A DNA stretch of 42,753 nucleotides, from the IMG/VR virus record IMGVR_UViG_3300008216_000005, positions 1-42,753 of that record; one strand, given 5' to 3'. Made by a program: the position numbers and the translations under genes. Numbering within the stretch: position 1 is the stretch's first letter; each line of letters starts with the position of its first letter. This document shows positions 27,454 to 36,865 of the stretch, one piece after another. The stretch comes from a virus. Below the pieces are notes generated by a model that was not told the DNA's origin, made no database searches, and saw only the letters and a program-made list of their open reading frames with translations.

Positions 27454-29283
27454 TCAGATCTCGTTCGCAGGAAGCATACGAAGCTTGTCGTCTACACTGC
27501 CGTTCTGAGCTTCTGGCATCCGGTTATTTTCGCCCCCCTGCTCTGCTGGCACCTGTCGCACCCGCGATATCGAGGGAAGTATCTGCGGGGCCAAGCCCTT
27601 CTGACCCGTTTCATTGCCGATAAAGCCCGCCACTGCGCGCGCCGTGTTTATCAGCGCCTGGTTTGAAACCTTGCTCGGGCTGGTCGCCTGGCGCTGATAA
27701 GCCTTGGCATAGGCTGCCAATGCCTTGGCGCTTGCCGGACGAGCCATGAGCGAAGACATCACCCGAGATCCGGCAATGGAGCCAACCACCGTCACAGGGT
27801 CGAGGAACACGCCGCTGAGATAGGCCGCGCCGGTTGCAGCCTGCCCGGTGCCCGATGGGTTGGCGTACTGGTCGAGCGTCTTGAACTGGCGCGAAACCGT
27901 TGCAATGTCGTCCAGCGCCGTCGCCAGTTCCTTCTTCCCGCCGAACAGCGCGCCTTTGCCTTCAGCAGAAAGCTTGCCGTAGCCGGTGATGAACCTGTTC
28001 GGGGAGAAGTTGCCGTCAGCGTCCCGACCAAGCTTGGAGAGAACGCCAGAGGCGATATCGTCCCAGGTTCCGGGCTCGACTGCCGCGCGGACGCGGGCAA
28101 GCCCGACACGGTCGCCACGGCTGCTGGATGCTGCCATGGCTGCGATCCGGTCGAATATCCGCTCGTCCGACGCATCCTTGCCCAAAATCTTGCTCAGGCC
28201 TTCCCGTTCGCGGGCCGTCTTTGCCGCAAGCTGGTTGGCCTTCTCGAATGCCTCGCTTGCCGCCTTACCGCCCGAACGCCCTACCGCCTCCTTCAGGTCA
28301 GCCGTCAGCGCGGCATAGATCCGCTTCAGCTCCCCTTGCGAGACTTCAGCGGGCGCTACGCTTGGATTGTCCATCATCTCACGAACGGAGGTGCGGAGAT
28401 CCTTGATGCCCTGGTAGTTGAGGCCTTCCGGCTTCTCCAGTGCGCCGCGCACGACGGCTGCGGCTTTGCTTTCCGGGAGCGTTGCGTTCTTCCGGCTGGT
28501 GGTGATCTCCAGCGCTGTCTTTGCCGTGTTTGACAGAGGCGTAGTGACGTTCTGGGTCACGAGGTCGTCAACTGCCTTGTAGGCGTCATCTACGCGGCCT
28601 GAGAGCGTCTTGGTCGCGTAGGTGGTGATCCCCTGCTTGGCAGCGGCGCCAGCGTTGGCGACGTTGCCAGGTCCGTATCCCTGCTGCACGCGCGTTGCTG
28701 CGTCGTCCAACTGGCCGATGGCCTTCTGGGATGCCGTGCGGAGAGGAGTTCCGCCGATCGGGATGTTCGTCAGGAGCTTGCCGGTCTGCTGGACGACCGC
28801 GGAATCGCTCGCGACGGCGCGTGGGAGATCAACGCCCAGCCGTTCAGCCGCGGCAGCGCTTTCCATACCCGGACGAGCGACCGGCGCGGCGTTCGCGGCT
28901 ACGGCCTTGCCTGTGCCGGCGGCCGGCGATACCGGCGCGAAGATAGTGGCGAAGTTTGCAGCCTCTCCAATCGCTTCGGGAGAAGTGCGGCCATCCGGCC
29001 CGGTCACCTGCAGCTCGCCACTCATGGCCCGCCCGGGCGCCGTTACTGCCGACTTGGCAGCCTCGTAGAGGTTTTCCACCAGGCGCGGCACTGCGAAGTT
29101 CCATTCACCAGTCTCCTCGTTCTGCTCATAGGGCACGACAAGTCCGCGATAGGTCTTCGGCTTTGCCTCTTCCTGCGGGGCAGCCGGTCCAGCGGCGCCC
29201 TGCGGGGAAGCGTACTTTTCCCATGGCTTCGCACCCGACGCGGGTTGAGGCGCCGGGGCGTATTTTTCCCAAGGTCCGGCCAT
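27454..29283 (-). CDS. Ejection-type internal virion protein
   Basis: This 609-residue protein is Ala-rich and helical. The N terminus carries two copies of PWEKYA (4-9 and 20-25), a start found in podoviral ejection/DNA-transfer proteins. The remainder is long amphipathic helices and basic segments. It is expected to be inside the capsid and to leave with the DNA to cross the host envelope. It follows two other ejection-type genes, matching the three-protein set of P22. Confidence 0.72.
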   Translation of the reverse strand: MAGPWEKYAPAPQPASGAKPWEKYASPQGAAGPAAPQEEAKPKTYRGLVVPYEQNEETGEWNFAVPRLVENLYEAAKSAVTAPGRAMSGELQVTGPDGRTSPEAIGEAANFATIFAPVSPAAGTGKAVAANAAPVARPGMESAAAAERLGVDLPRAVASDSAVVQQTGKLLTNIPIGGTPLRTASQKAIGQLDDAATRVQQGYGPGNVANAGAAAKQGITTYATKTLSGRVDDAYKAVDDLVTQNVTTPLSNTAKTALEITTSRKNATLPESKAAAVVRGALEKPEGLNYQGIKDLRTSVREMMDNPSVAPAEVSQGELKRIYAALTADLKEAVGRSGGKAASEAFEKANQLAAKTAREREGLSKILGKDASDERIFDRIAAMAASSSRGDRVGLARVRAAVEPGTWDDIASGVLSKLGRDADGNFSPNRFITGYGKLSAEGKGALFGGKKELATALDDIATVSRQFKTLDQYANPSGTGQAATGAAYLSGVFLDPVTVVGSIAGSRVMSSLMARPASAKALAAYAKAYQRQATSPSKVSNQALINTARAVAGFIGNETGQKGLAPQILPSISRVRQVPAEQGGENNRMPEAQNGSVDDKLRMLPANEI

Positions 29284-31202
29284 CAGTTCGCTGGCTCCCA
29301 GCTGTTTGGATCAGATGGGTTGCCGCCCTTGAAGCGATAACCGTCTTCGATGGTGCCCGGCGGCGGCGCGGCGGCGGGCTGGCTCTGCTTCTTGCTGGAC
29401 GAGAGATCCACGCCGGCAGACTTGGCCAGCGCGCGCTCCTGAGCCACGATCTGCGCAGGCGTCATACCCGCCTCAATCGCAGCGACCGCGCGCTGACGAG
29501 CTTCCCTCTTGTAGGCTCTCACCTTCTGGTCATCGCCCGGGACCGGGAAATACGTCCGGCCATAGAGGATCTGTTCCTGTTCGGTGATCGCGGCACCGGT
29601 ATCCTTGCGGAGGATTGCCTGAAGGAACTCGTCTGCAGCCGTTCTTGCCACCTGATAGTCAGGGTTCTGCAGCGCGCCTCGCGCAATCCCGGTCGGGTCG
29701 TTGTCGAGCAGCGAATTGCCATAGTCGGCAAGGTAGTCGGCGTATTCGTCCGCGGTCGGCAGAGCGCCGCGCGCACGGGTCGAGTAGACGTTATCCTTGC
29801 TCTGGCCTTCGGTGAACGCTTTGCCAGCGCCAGGGCCTTGGACCACGGAAGTTGTGCCGTCCGGGTTGGTCGTGACGCTCAAGCCCGAAGGAGGGTTGAT
29901 CGGGTAGAACCGGCCGTCGCGGCTGATCTGCCCGCCTGCGGCGCCATACTGGGCTGCTTCTTCAGGCGTTGCACGGCGAAACTCTGGTTCACCGGATCCG
30001 GGCGCGGTGATCCATTCGCCGCTGTCCTGGTTGTAGAGCCGGCCATCACCGGCATTGATCAGGCCGCGAGGTTCCTGCGGCTTCGCAAAGCTCCCCAGCC
30101 GCTCCACGGCGCCCGTCTGCTGGTTTGCTCGAGCAAGCGTGCCATCGGGGAGGTTGATGAACTGCCACGGCTCCGCCGGGTCCTGCCCCTGTGCATTGGC
30201 TGCCCACAGCTTCACGCCGACGTCACGAAGGTTCGGGTCGCGGAGAAGAAACTGGATATCTTCCGGCTTGACGCCGCCGCGCTGGACCGGGGTCACGCCG
30301 GGGGCGATCATGCCGCCCGATGCGTCTGCGGTCTGCACGGGCGCGCGGCCACCTTCGGCCATAGCGTTCACAGCCGATGGAGCTCCGCCGCCTTCCCCGG
30401 CTACGGGCCTGCGATACCCGAGCAAGCGGTCTTCCGGGTAATTGGAGTAGGAGACCGCGTCTCCCTGATTGCCGCCGAGCACGCGCACAGTGCCGTCCTC
30501 ATTCCGACCATCGAAGAAACCGACGTGCCCATACGGGCCGTTAGGGTCGCCGCGGGAGAAGACAGCAAGATCCCCCTGCTGTGGCTGGTCAACGGGCTCA
30601 CCGTAATTCAGGAAAGACCGAGCCATATTCGAGCCGGTGCCCTTGTACCCAGACTGCGCCAACGTCGAATTTACGTAAGCGGCGCACCATGCCGTCGTCG
30701 CCGGATCGAGGTTCACGCCGCCGTTGCTGAGGAATTCCTTGATGACATCGCGATCAGGAATCTCGCCTTTGCCAACCAGCGACTTTGCCAGTTCCATCGG
30801 GTTCTGCTGCCCGACCTGCTCCGGGACGCCCGCTGCCTGGCTGGCGCTTTTCGCGCCGGTCGCAGGTGCGGCATCCATCACCGACTGCACAGGGTCAGAG
30901 GCGAGACCTTGCGCGATCGACTGGCGCTGCACCGGCTGGACAGGTGCCGTCATGGGAGCCGCCTGACGCGGCTGGGCCTGCTGCTGGCCACCACCCATCA
31001 ACCGGGACAGAAAACCGCCCTGCTGAGGCGCTGCGGGGGCTGGAGCGCCACCAATGCGATCAGCGAGCGCGCCATAGGACTTCCGGGCGCCAAGCTCTTC
31101 CATGAGGCTGCCGCCAGACTGGGCGATCGAGTCCACCCACGACGTGTCGACGGCTGGAATGCGCGGTTCGTTCTGGCGAAGGCTGGCGATGTAACCGACC
31201 AT
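29283..31202 (-). CDS. Ejection protein with peptidoglycan hydrolase-like domain
   Basis: This protein has 639 residues. A domain at about 160-275 fits the TIGR02594/NlpC-type amidase-peptidase fold. The Cys of AWCAAYVN is the likely nucleophile, and YGHVGFF gives the His. Long Gln- and Pro-rich tracts flank it (about 55-120), and the end is low-complexity. It is likely a virion-borne cell-wall enzyme helping DNA entry. The ATG overlaps the stop of the preceding ejection gene (TAATG). Confidence 0.75.
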   Translation of the reverse strand: MVGYIASLRQNEPRIPAVDTSWVDSIAQSGGSLMEELGARKSYGALADRIGGAPAPAAPQQGGFLSRLMGGGQQQAQPRQAAPMTAPVQPVQRQSIAQGLASDPVQSVMDAAPATGAKSASQAAGVPEQVGQQNPMELAKSLVGKGEIPDRDVIKEFLSNGGVNLDPATTAWCAAYVNSTLAQSGYKGTGSNMARSFLNYGEPVDQPQQGDLAVFSRGDPNGPYGHVGFFDGRNEDGTVRVLGGNQGDAVSYSNYPEDRLLGYRRPVAGEGGGAPSAVNAMAEGGRAPVQTADASGGMIAPGVTPVQRGGVKPEDIQFLLRDPNLRDVGVKLWAANAQGQDPAEPWQFINLPDGTLARANQQTGAVERLGSFAKPQEPRGLINAGDGRLYNQDSGEWITAPGSGEPEFRRATPEEAAQYGAAGGQISRDGRFYPINPPSGLSVTTNPDGTTSVVQGPGAGKAFTEGQSKDNVYSTRARGALPTADEYADYLADYGNSLLDNDPTGIARGALQNPDYQVARTAADEFLQAILRKDTGAAITEQEQILYGRTYFPVPGDDQKVRAYKREARQRAVAAIEAGMTPAQIVAQERALAKSAGVDLSSSKKQSQPAAAPPPGTIEDGYRFKGGNPSDPNSWEPAN

Positions 31203-31891
31203 TAGAACAGGCCTCCCGTCAGCGCCTTGGTGCCCATGCTGACCGCGCCGCCGAGAAGCTTGCCGAAGAAGCCGCTCTTATTGGCCGACTGCTGGTCCTG
31301 GATCTTGGCGATGTTGTTGTTGATGTCCATCGTGCCGCCGAGGACTTCGCTTTCGAGCCCTAGGCGATTGCCTGTGCCGGTCTGGTAGAGATCAGCCTTC
31401 GCGCCGTAGCCCTGCGCTTGACCGCCTGCGCCCTGCATGCCCTGTCCGGACAGATTGTTCAGCCGATCGAGCCAGGAGCCATATTCCTGATCAGCAAGGC
31501 CCTGCCCGAACTCCGTGAGAGCCGTCAGCGTGTTGCCGCTGTTGAGCATGCCCCCGGCGCTCGCACCGCGCAGGGCGGCTTGTGTGCCCTGATCCATGGC
31601 GAACTGATAGCCGGGGCCGGTCTGGAATGCTCCGGTCGCGCGCGCGTTGCCTTCGGAGCCATTGAGGCCGATCGCGTCCTGATACGTGCCGAGCGCGCCA
31701 GTGCCTGCATCGACCCATGGCTGATAGGCACCGATCGCGGAGTCCAACGCTCCTGCGGACTGCTGTTCGCCCGTGTCGATGATCTCGTTGCCTTGCGTGC
31801 GGAAGGTGTCGATCAGGCCCTGGTTCGTCTTGTAGGCGCCGATCTGCTTCTTGCCGACATCGCCCCCCATGAGGCCGCTCAAAAATCCCAT
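31202..31891 (-). CDS. Ejection-type DNA transfer protein
   Basis: This 229-residue protein starts MGFLSGLMGGDVGKKQI. It is rich in Gly, Ala and Gln, with PGYQFAMDQGTQAALRGASAGGM (core GYQFAMDQGTQAA) and NSGNTLTALTEFGQG, the same phrases as in many podoviral proteins of this position and corresponding to P22 gp7-like DNA injection proteins. Amphipathic helices at both ends could enter membranes. TAATG overlaps on both sides. Confidence 0.75.
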   Translation of the reverse strand: MGFLSGLMGGDVGKKQIGAYKTNQGLIDTFRTQGNEIIDTGEQQSAGALDSAIGAYQPWVDAGTGALGTYQDAIGLNGSEGNARATGAFQTGPGYQFAMDQGTQAALRGASAGGMLNSGNTLTALTEFGQGLADQEYGSWLDRLNNLSGQGMQGAGGQAQGYGAKADLYQTGTGNRLGLESEVLGGTMDINNNIAKIQDQQSANKSGFFGKLLGGAVSMGTKALTGGLF

Positions 31892-32076
31892 TATGGTGTC
31901 TCCAGATCGGTGATGCGGGCATCGTGGTCATCAAGGCGCGTCTCGATCTCGCGGACGTGCTCATAGAGGCTCTTCAGAAACAGGTACCAGTCCTTGTCGA
32001 TGGTCCCGCCTGCCGGGTTGATGAGTGGCTGCTGAACCGGTGGGATGGGCGGTACCGGCCCGAGATTGCTTGCCAT
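31891..32076 (-). CDS. Small virion protein with coiled coil
   Basis: This 61-residue protein starts MASNLGPVPPIPPVQQPL, followed by DKDWYLFLKSLYEHV and a heptad-like tail (IETRLDDHDARITDLE). The pattern (Pro-rich start, W-FLK-L) is found in small structural proteins of phages, perhaps a trimeric tail plug. The start shares a base with the stop of the propeller gene (TGATG). Confidence 0.6.
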   Translation of the reverse strand: MASNLGPVPPIPPVQQPLINPAGGTIDKDWYLFLKSLYEHVREIETRLDDHDARITDLETP

Positions 32077-33500
32077 CACTTCGCCCTCGGGCTTGCATCC
32101 ATCGATCCGCCGAGCCATGAGCAGAAGACCGGGTCAGCGACCTCGATCTTCCACACCCGGCCATAGCGGGTTGTCGTTCCTGTCCGGTTGACCGTGACGG
32201 TGCGCTTGTGCTCCGCCAGCCGGCCAAGTTGGCGCTTCAGAGGCGTGCCGAACGAGTTGCCGCCATCATCGGACCACGAGATCATGCAGACAGGGTCCGT
32301 CTCGATCGGCTGCTGGCCGGCGACGAGGCCCTGGCCAACGATCACATCGAAATCGGCTCTCGGAACCGCTGTCCGGTTCGGGAAGTCATGCGCCGGCAGC
32401 GAAATGATCGTCTGCGTCAGCGGGTCGCCGCCTTCGGTCGCTTCATTCGCATCGATCAGCCAGACCTTGCCAGTCTCGCGGTCACCAACGACCCACCCGC
32501 CGAACGCCTGGCAGGAGCAAACGGCGCGCCAGCGGTTCGACATGTAGCTCTGGCGCTCATGCCAGAAGCCGGTCGCCAGTTCATAGACCCAGGAGAACGT
32601 CGGCCCGGTCACCGTGGCCCACATGTGGCCGGAGGTGACCGAAACCGTCACGTCGATCGTTTCCTTGTCCGCGACCGCTTCAATCAGGCGATCGAGGTCT
32701 GGCGTCGAGACCTTCACCGGCTGGTAACCACCATCGAGGCGATAGACCCCGTTGTCATCCCCGACGAAGATCAGGGCAGAGAAACCATACTCAGCCCCAC
32801 CGATCGCATAGGTGCCCGCTACGCCACGAGGAATGACCGCAGCGCGCGAGAACGGTGATCCGGTAGGGTTGCCGGAATTCTGCCAGACTTCGATCGTGGA
32901 GAGCCCACAGAGGTAGAGCAGCTGGCCGAATACGATGGCGCGATAGATGCCGCCGGGCCGGCTTTCCGCCTTGGCGAAGTCGAGCGCCGAAATGGTCGTG
33001 TCGTTGATGCCGGAGGTGAAGAACCGCCCGTCCCGGATGCCGAAGACGAAATACCCGTCGATGAAGTCGAGAGAGATGGCCTGCGGCAGGTCACCATCAT
33101 CAAGGCTTTCCGGCGCCAGATCCGGGTCGATCACATAAACGTCGTTTTCCGTGAGGCACAGCAGGTCGTTGACGGGCGCCTTGTTGTTGCGGGCGAACAT
33201 CACCCGGCCCTCACCCGGCAGGTCCCCGATATCCGTCACGACGAAGAGCGCGCCAACCTTGTTGACACGCACGAGGCGTTCGGCCTGCGCCACATAGAGG
33301 TTGCCGTTGTAGAAGTGCATCCCGCGGCAGCCGATAAAGTCGGTGGTGGCGAGGAGACGGAGGCCGGGAACGCGTCGGCGGGCGAACGTCTTGCGCGCTC
33401 CAGCGTCCAGCTTCTCGGCATAGGCGTTGATCAGCCGGCCGGAACCCTCGCCGGGGCGCGCACCGGGCGCCGTGCTGGTGGGGAGAATGATTTCGGCCAT
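32076..33500 (-). CDS. P22 gp10-like packaged-DNA stabilising protein
   Basis: This 474-residue protein fits the beta-propeller family of P22 gp10: repeated strands such as RGMHFYNGNLYVA, DGYFVFGIRDGRFF, NGVYRLDGGYQPVKVSTPDLDR (core YRLDGGYQPV), and ATGFWHERQSYMSNRW. Gp10 forms the hexameric tail hub that plugs the portal after packaging. The gene order with the gp4-like adaptor and ejection genes is right for this. Confidence 0.85.
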   Translation of the reverse strand: MAEIILPTSTAPGARPGEGSGRLINAYAEKLDAGARKTFARRRVPGLRLLATTDFIGCRGMHFYNGNLYVAQAERLVRVNKVGALFVVTDIGDLPGEGRVMFARNNKAPVNDLLCLTENDVYVIDPDLAPESLDDGDLPQAISLDFIDGYFVFGIRDGRFFTSGINDTTISALDFAKAESRPGGIYRAIVFGQLLYLCGLSTIEVWQNSGNPTGSPFSRAAVIPRGVAGTYAIGGAEYGFSALIFVGDDNGVYRLDGGYQPVKVSTPDLDRLIEAVADKETIDVTVSVTSGHMWATVTGPTFSWVYELATGFWHERQSYMSNRWRAVCSCQAFGGWVVGDRETGKVWLIDANEATEGGDPLTQTIISLPAHDFPNRTAVPRADFDVIVGQGLVAGQQPIETDPVCMISWSDDGGNSFGTPLKRQLGRLAEHKRTVTVNRTGTTTRYGRVWKIEVADPVFCSWLGGSMDASPRAK

Positions 33501-33503
33501 GGC

Positions 33504-33845
33504 TCAGAAATAATCCACTGCGAGGACGCTGCCAGTGTAGGAGCTGGGCTTCAATGCCCGCAGGATGTTCTCTGCCGCCGCCTGGGAGTCGTAGTTGCGC
33601 GGCTGGCCGAACTGCGGCGCCGCGGCGTTGGCGAGGATCGTTGACAGCGGGTCCAGAAACTCATCCGCAAACTTGTTCTTGTCGGGGAATGCTGCGATGT
33701 CGCGCCGGTCCAGTTCGGCAAGCTTGCTGTCGATCATCTTTTCGATGACTTCAACGTCTTCCGGCTCTGGGCTCTGTCCTGCGCCGCCATCGGCCTGCAG
33801 GAGTGCGAGGGTCGCGGCGATCAACTCTTGACGGGTCTTTGTCAT
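33504..33845 (-). CDS. Head-tail adaptor, P22 gp4-like
   Basis: This 113-residue helical protein starts MTKTRQELIAATLALLQAD. The pattern of an ELI-x-AL-x-L helix, a GQ-x-P-E-P-EDVEVIEKMID turn and IDSKLAELDRRD matches the tail accessory factor family that binds under the portal. AAGGAGG lies 9 bases before the ATG. It is located beside the propeller gene, as in P22. Confidence 0.7.
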   Translation of the reverse strand: MTKTRQELIAATLALLQADGGAGQSPEPEDVEVIEKMIDSKLAELDRRDIAAFPDKNKFADEFLDPLSTILANAAAPQFGQPRNYDSQAAAENILRALKPSSYTGSVLAVDYF

Positions 33846-33866
33846 GGCCGCGGCCCTCCTTTTCGA

Positions 33867-34190
33867 TCAGTCCTTGACGTATTCGACCTTGTCCTCATCG
33901 GACAAAGCGTTGAATGCGTCGGCGTCGGCCTTATTCAGGCCCTGCTTGATCACATCGTCACCGCGCTTGATGACGAAGCGCCCACCAGCGATGTGAATAG
34001 CCTTCAGACCAGAAGATCCGACGCCTTCCTGCGGTGCCTTTTCATTCACCTCGAAGAACCGGTTTCCCCGGAACTTGGCGAGGTGCTGGGCATCCGTCAC
34101 GTCGACGGGCTTCCCGTCTTCGAAGACGTAGCCATACTGCGTGGTGTCGCGGGTGCCGTCCGGTTCACCGAGATATCTCACTTCAGGCAT
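33867..34190 (-). CDS. Hypothetical virion-cluster protein
   Basis: This is a 107-residue protein, start MPEVRYLGEPDG, with AGGAGG 6 bases before the ATG. It ends in a charged acidic-helical tail (FNALSDEDKVEYVKD). It lies between the capsid and joining genes, so it is likely a head accessory or head-completion protein. Not recognised. Confidence 0.6.
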   Translation of the reverse strand: MPEVRYLGEPDGTRDTTQYGYVFEDGKPVDVTDAQHLAKFRGNRFFEVNEKAPQEGVGSSGLKAIHIAGGRFVIKRGDDVIKQGLNKADADAFNALSDEDKVEYVKD

Positions 34191-34200
34191 GATGCCCTCC

Positions 34201-34593
34201 TCAGTTCGGCAGGTAGTAGGCGATCACCACCTGGCCGACGCCGGTTGTTGCCGCCGTGCCGGAGAGGGCAACGGTTGCGGTGATTTCGGTATCGACAGCC
34301 ACATCCATGCTGACGGCCTCGTCAAGCGGGATGAAGCCCGCGGTGCCGAGCGCCAGGTCGGTGGCGAAGAGGTCACCATCAGCAGCCGTTCCGATGTCGA
34401 GCACGTTGGTCGTGCCGGCATTGAAGACAGTCGAGACGTTGACCCCGGAGATTGCCTTGGCGATGACGGCGCCGGCCGGCAGAGTGCCGACCTTGAGAAC
34501 CACGCCATTGTCGGCGAACGTGATGTTCTTGCGGAGATACTGGATGTCCTGGTACCCGTCATTGCGGGCGGGCATTTCACGGTTGAGGCCCAT
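34201..34593 (-). CDS. Beta-rich head protein, likely decoration
   Basis: This 130-residue protein is made mostly of beta strands with Thr, Ala, Val and Gly (AGAVIAKAISGVNV, GTTNVLDIGTAADG). The size and position directly after the capsid gene fit a cement or decoration protein. No family name is certain. GGAG lies before the ATG. Confidence 0.62.
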   Translation of the reverse strand: MGLNREMPARNDGYQDIQYLRKNITFADNGVVLKVGTLPAGAVIAKAISGVNVSTVFNAGTTNVLDIGTAADGDLFATDLALGTAGFIPLDEAVSMDVAVDTEITATVALSGTAATTGVGQVVIAYYLPN

Positions 34594-34636
34594 GGCCCTA
34601 ACTCCTTCGAAGTGATGATTGAGATTGAGGGAGGAA

Positions 34637-34656
34637 GGGGCGACCGAAGCCGCCCC
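34637..34656 (-). terminator. UUCG hairpin after the capsid gene
   Basis: On the minus strand GGGGCGGC-TTCG-GTCGCCCC forms an 8-bp stem (one G-T pair) closed by the very stable C(UUCG)G loop. It starts 9 bases after the capsid stop. A pyrimidine-rich but not T-only tract follows. It may be a partial terminator or a 3' protector of the capsid message. Confidence 0.6.
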
Positions 34657-34665
34657 GAGCCATGG

Positions 34666-35826
34666 TTACGCGTCGGCGGAAGCCGAAACGAACGCGGTGA
34701 GCATGCCCCACTGCTTCAGGTCGGAGCCGTCCATCGGATGCTTCTTGAACATCTTCGAGACGCCGAAGGCCATTTCAGTGCCGACGCCCATGACGAAGCC
34801 ATAGTCGTCTTCCTTGCGGAAGGTGGGCTTGGCCATCTGACCCCAGCCGAGAACGGCTGCCTGCTGGCCGCAGACGAACACCGGCTCGACGCGCGAGGAC
34901 GATGCGCCGGCAGTCAGGAGCGAGGTCCAGACATCATCGACATAGGTCGAGATTTCCGGCACTTCGCGGATGATCACGCCATCAACGAGCAGATCGCCGT
35001 CCTGGAACAGCGGGTTCTTGTCCATGCCGTTGCCTTCGCGGGCGCGGGCATCCTTGTTGAGGGCGATGATCGTGGCGTCGTTCTTGTAGTCGCGGAACGC
35101 ATTCGAACCGGCGAAGGCGACGAAATACTCGTAGCCGTCACGGGTCTTGTAGGGGCGAATGCGCGGGCTCGCGAGCTTCATCCGGCGCTTGGCCAGAGTG
35201 ATCTGCGCGAAGCTGGCCTTGTCGGCGGTCGTGTCGATCGTCGCCAGGGCGGTTGCATGGGTCGCGTTGTAGTTGCCCGCCGCCGAGCCATAGAGAACAC
35301 GGTCGGAGTTGGCCGCGTTCCAGGTGTTGCGCTGCGCAGCCGTCGCGGCCTCGTAGCGGATGCCGTTGATGGTGTCGCCGTTGGCGCTGCCGAGACCGGC
35401 AGGGGCCGTTTCGGCGGGCAGCGACATGAAGGCTTCGATCAGGTCGTCACGCTGGCGCTCCTTGCCCCAGTCCGAAAGAAGCGGCTTGGCTTCCCCGAAG
35501 ATATCGGCGGAGTCCTTGTGAACTTCGTTCTTCTTGGTGGTGACGGCGTGGCGTGCCCAGTCGATCCAAAGGCGCATGCCGTAGTTGTCGATCGCCTCTT
35601 CGTTGCCGACGAGGGTCCCGGAACCGACACCCTGGCCCGAAAGCTTGGTGACGAGCGGGATGTTCATCTGCTCGCCGCCCGACTTCAGCTCCTGCCGAAT
35701 GCGGATGATGGCGTTGATGTCCTGACCCATGTAGGGCGAGAACATGTTTTCGCGGATGTATTCGCGGTTGAGCTCGGTCGTGTATTTGACCAGCTTGTTG
35801 TTGTCCTGAACCGTAGTGACGGACAT
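34666..35826 (-). CDS. Major capsid protein, N4 gp56-type
   Basis: This protein has 386 residues. The N-terminal region (YTTELNREYIRENMFSPYMG, core NREYIRENMFS) and RQELKSGGEQMNIPLVTKL, GTLVGNEEAID and WIDWARHAV are the hallmark order of the N4-gp56 capsid family (HK97 fold). The protein should form the icosahedral shell. A scaffold gene lies just upstream. AAGGAAAT precedes the start. Confidence 0.85.
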   Translation of the reverse strand: MSVTTVQDNNKLVKYTTELNREYIRENMFSPYMGQDINAIIRIRQELKSGGEQMNIPLVTKLSGQGVGSGTLVGNEEAIDNYGMRLWIDWARHAVTTKKNEVHKDSADIFGEAKPLLSDWGKERQRDDLIEAFMSLPAETAPAGLGSANGDTINGIRYEAATAAQRNTWNAANSDRVLYGSAAGNYNATHATALATIDTTADKASFAQITLAKRRMKLASPRIRPYKTRDGYEYFVAFAGSNAFRDYKNDATIIALNKDARAREGNGMDKNPLFQDGDLLVDGVIIREVPEISTYVDDVWTSLLTAGASSSRVEPVFVCGQQAAVLGWGQMAKPTFRKEDDYGFVMGVGTEMAFGVSKMFKKHPMDGSDLKQWGMLTAFVSASADA

Positions 35827-35866
35827 GGGTGGATTTCCTTCTGAGACGGGCGGCGCCTGTCAGAGG

Positions 35867-36733
35867 CTACCGCAGGGCGTTGCTGAACAAGGCCGCATCG
35901 CTCATGTCCGCGGCGGGGGCGGTATTGCCGCCGGCCGGAAGACCGCTGAGAGATGGGGGCAGGCTGATTGCAGGGTTCGACCGATCGGTGTTGGATGCTG
36001 CTGTTCCTCGAATGCGCTCGAGAACCTTCGCCTGATAGACGGGATCCGCGAGACGCTTCTCCATTTCAGCCTCGAGCCATGCGTCCGGGTCGCTGCCGAC
36101 GCGCTGCATGGTCTCCTGCTGCTTGTGCCACTTCACGAGATCATCAAACGGATGACGCGACTGCATCATCTTCTGGATCACCTGCTGGCCTTCCGGCGTG
36201 CGGGCTGCCTGTTCGATGGCCTGTTTCGCCGCGTTCACCTTCTCCTCGCCATAGGTCTGCACGGCCAGGTTCTCGGACATGAATTCCTTCATCTCCATCA
36301 TCTGGCTCTGCATCGGCGTGAGCTGGCTTTTCAGGAACCCATCGGGATCATCCCAGATGGTGGCGGGTGCCTGCTGTTCCTGCTTCGGCGGCGCGGGCTG
36401 GTTCCGTGCCTGGACCATGCCGCGAAGTTCCGCGATCTCGCGACGGAGAGCTTCGGCGCTGGCCTCGGCTTCCTGACGCTTCTGGCGCTCCTCCTGAACA
36501 GCGCGAACCGGAACACCATTGTTCGGCTTGTCGGGCTGCTGGTGGGCGTCGATGACAGGCTCGGCAACGGCCGGGATATCCCCCGGCTTCGGTGCGAACT
36601 TGCCCGTTTCATCTCGCGGCTGAGTGGTGGCTTCGACAGGCGGTGTTTCCACTACCTGCGTCGTGGTGTCCGTCGAGGCGGTCGAGCCATCGTCAGACAG
36701 AATTGCATCCAGTTCCGAGTTAATATCGGCCAT
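35867..36733 (-). CDS. Scaffold protein
   Basis: This is a 288-residue, highly charged coiled-coil protein. An acidic start (MADINSELDAILSDDGS) is followed by Pro-rich linkers, then a long helix (ERQKRQEAEASAEALRREIAELRG, core AEALRREIAEL). GGAG lies 7 bases before the ATG at 36733, so a longer frame from GTG 36811 is less likely. Position between portal and capsid is that of scaffolds in P22-like phages. No protease domain is seen. Confidence 0.75.
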   Translation of the reverse strand: MADINSELDAILSDDGSTASTDTTTQVVETPPVEATTQPRDETGKFAPKPGDIPAVAEPVIDAHQQPDKPNNGVPVRAVQEERQKRQEAEASAEALRREIAELRGMVQARNQPAPPKQEQQAPATIWDDPDGFLKSQLTPMQSQMMEMKEFMSENLAVQTYGEEKVNAAKQAIEQAARTPEGQQVIQKMMQSRHPFDDLVKWHKQQETMQRVGSDPDAWLEAEMEKRLADPVYQAKVLERIRGTAASNTDRSNPAISLPPSLSGLPAGGNTAPAADMSDAALFSNALR

Positions 36734-36865
36734 TTCAATCTCCAATGTCGTGGGAGTCACGAATCGCCCGGTGCCCGGCGGCGGCTGTTCGCCCGTCTCA
36801 GTCGGCGGCACTCTTGCTTGAATTCCCGGACAAGCTGCCGTGATCGCCCTTTAGGGAGGCGGCCC

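Noticed and set aside
28956-31205. 749-codon plus-strand open frame
   Set aside because: It is antisense to two ejection genes with good family motifs. Long antisense frames are expected in high-GC DNA; its composition is Arg/Ala/Pro-rich shadow.
34141-35844. 567-codon plus-strand open frame opposite the capsid gene
   Set aside because: Shadow of the capsid and its neighbours on the minus strand; no ribosome site or domain.
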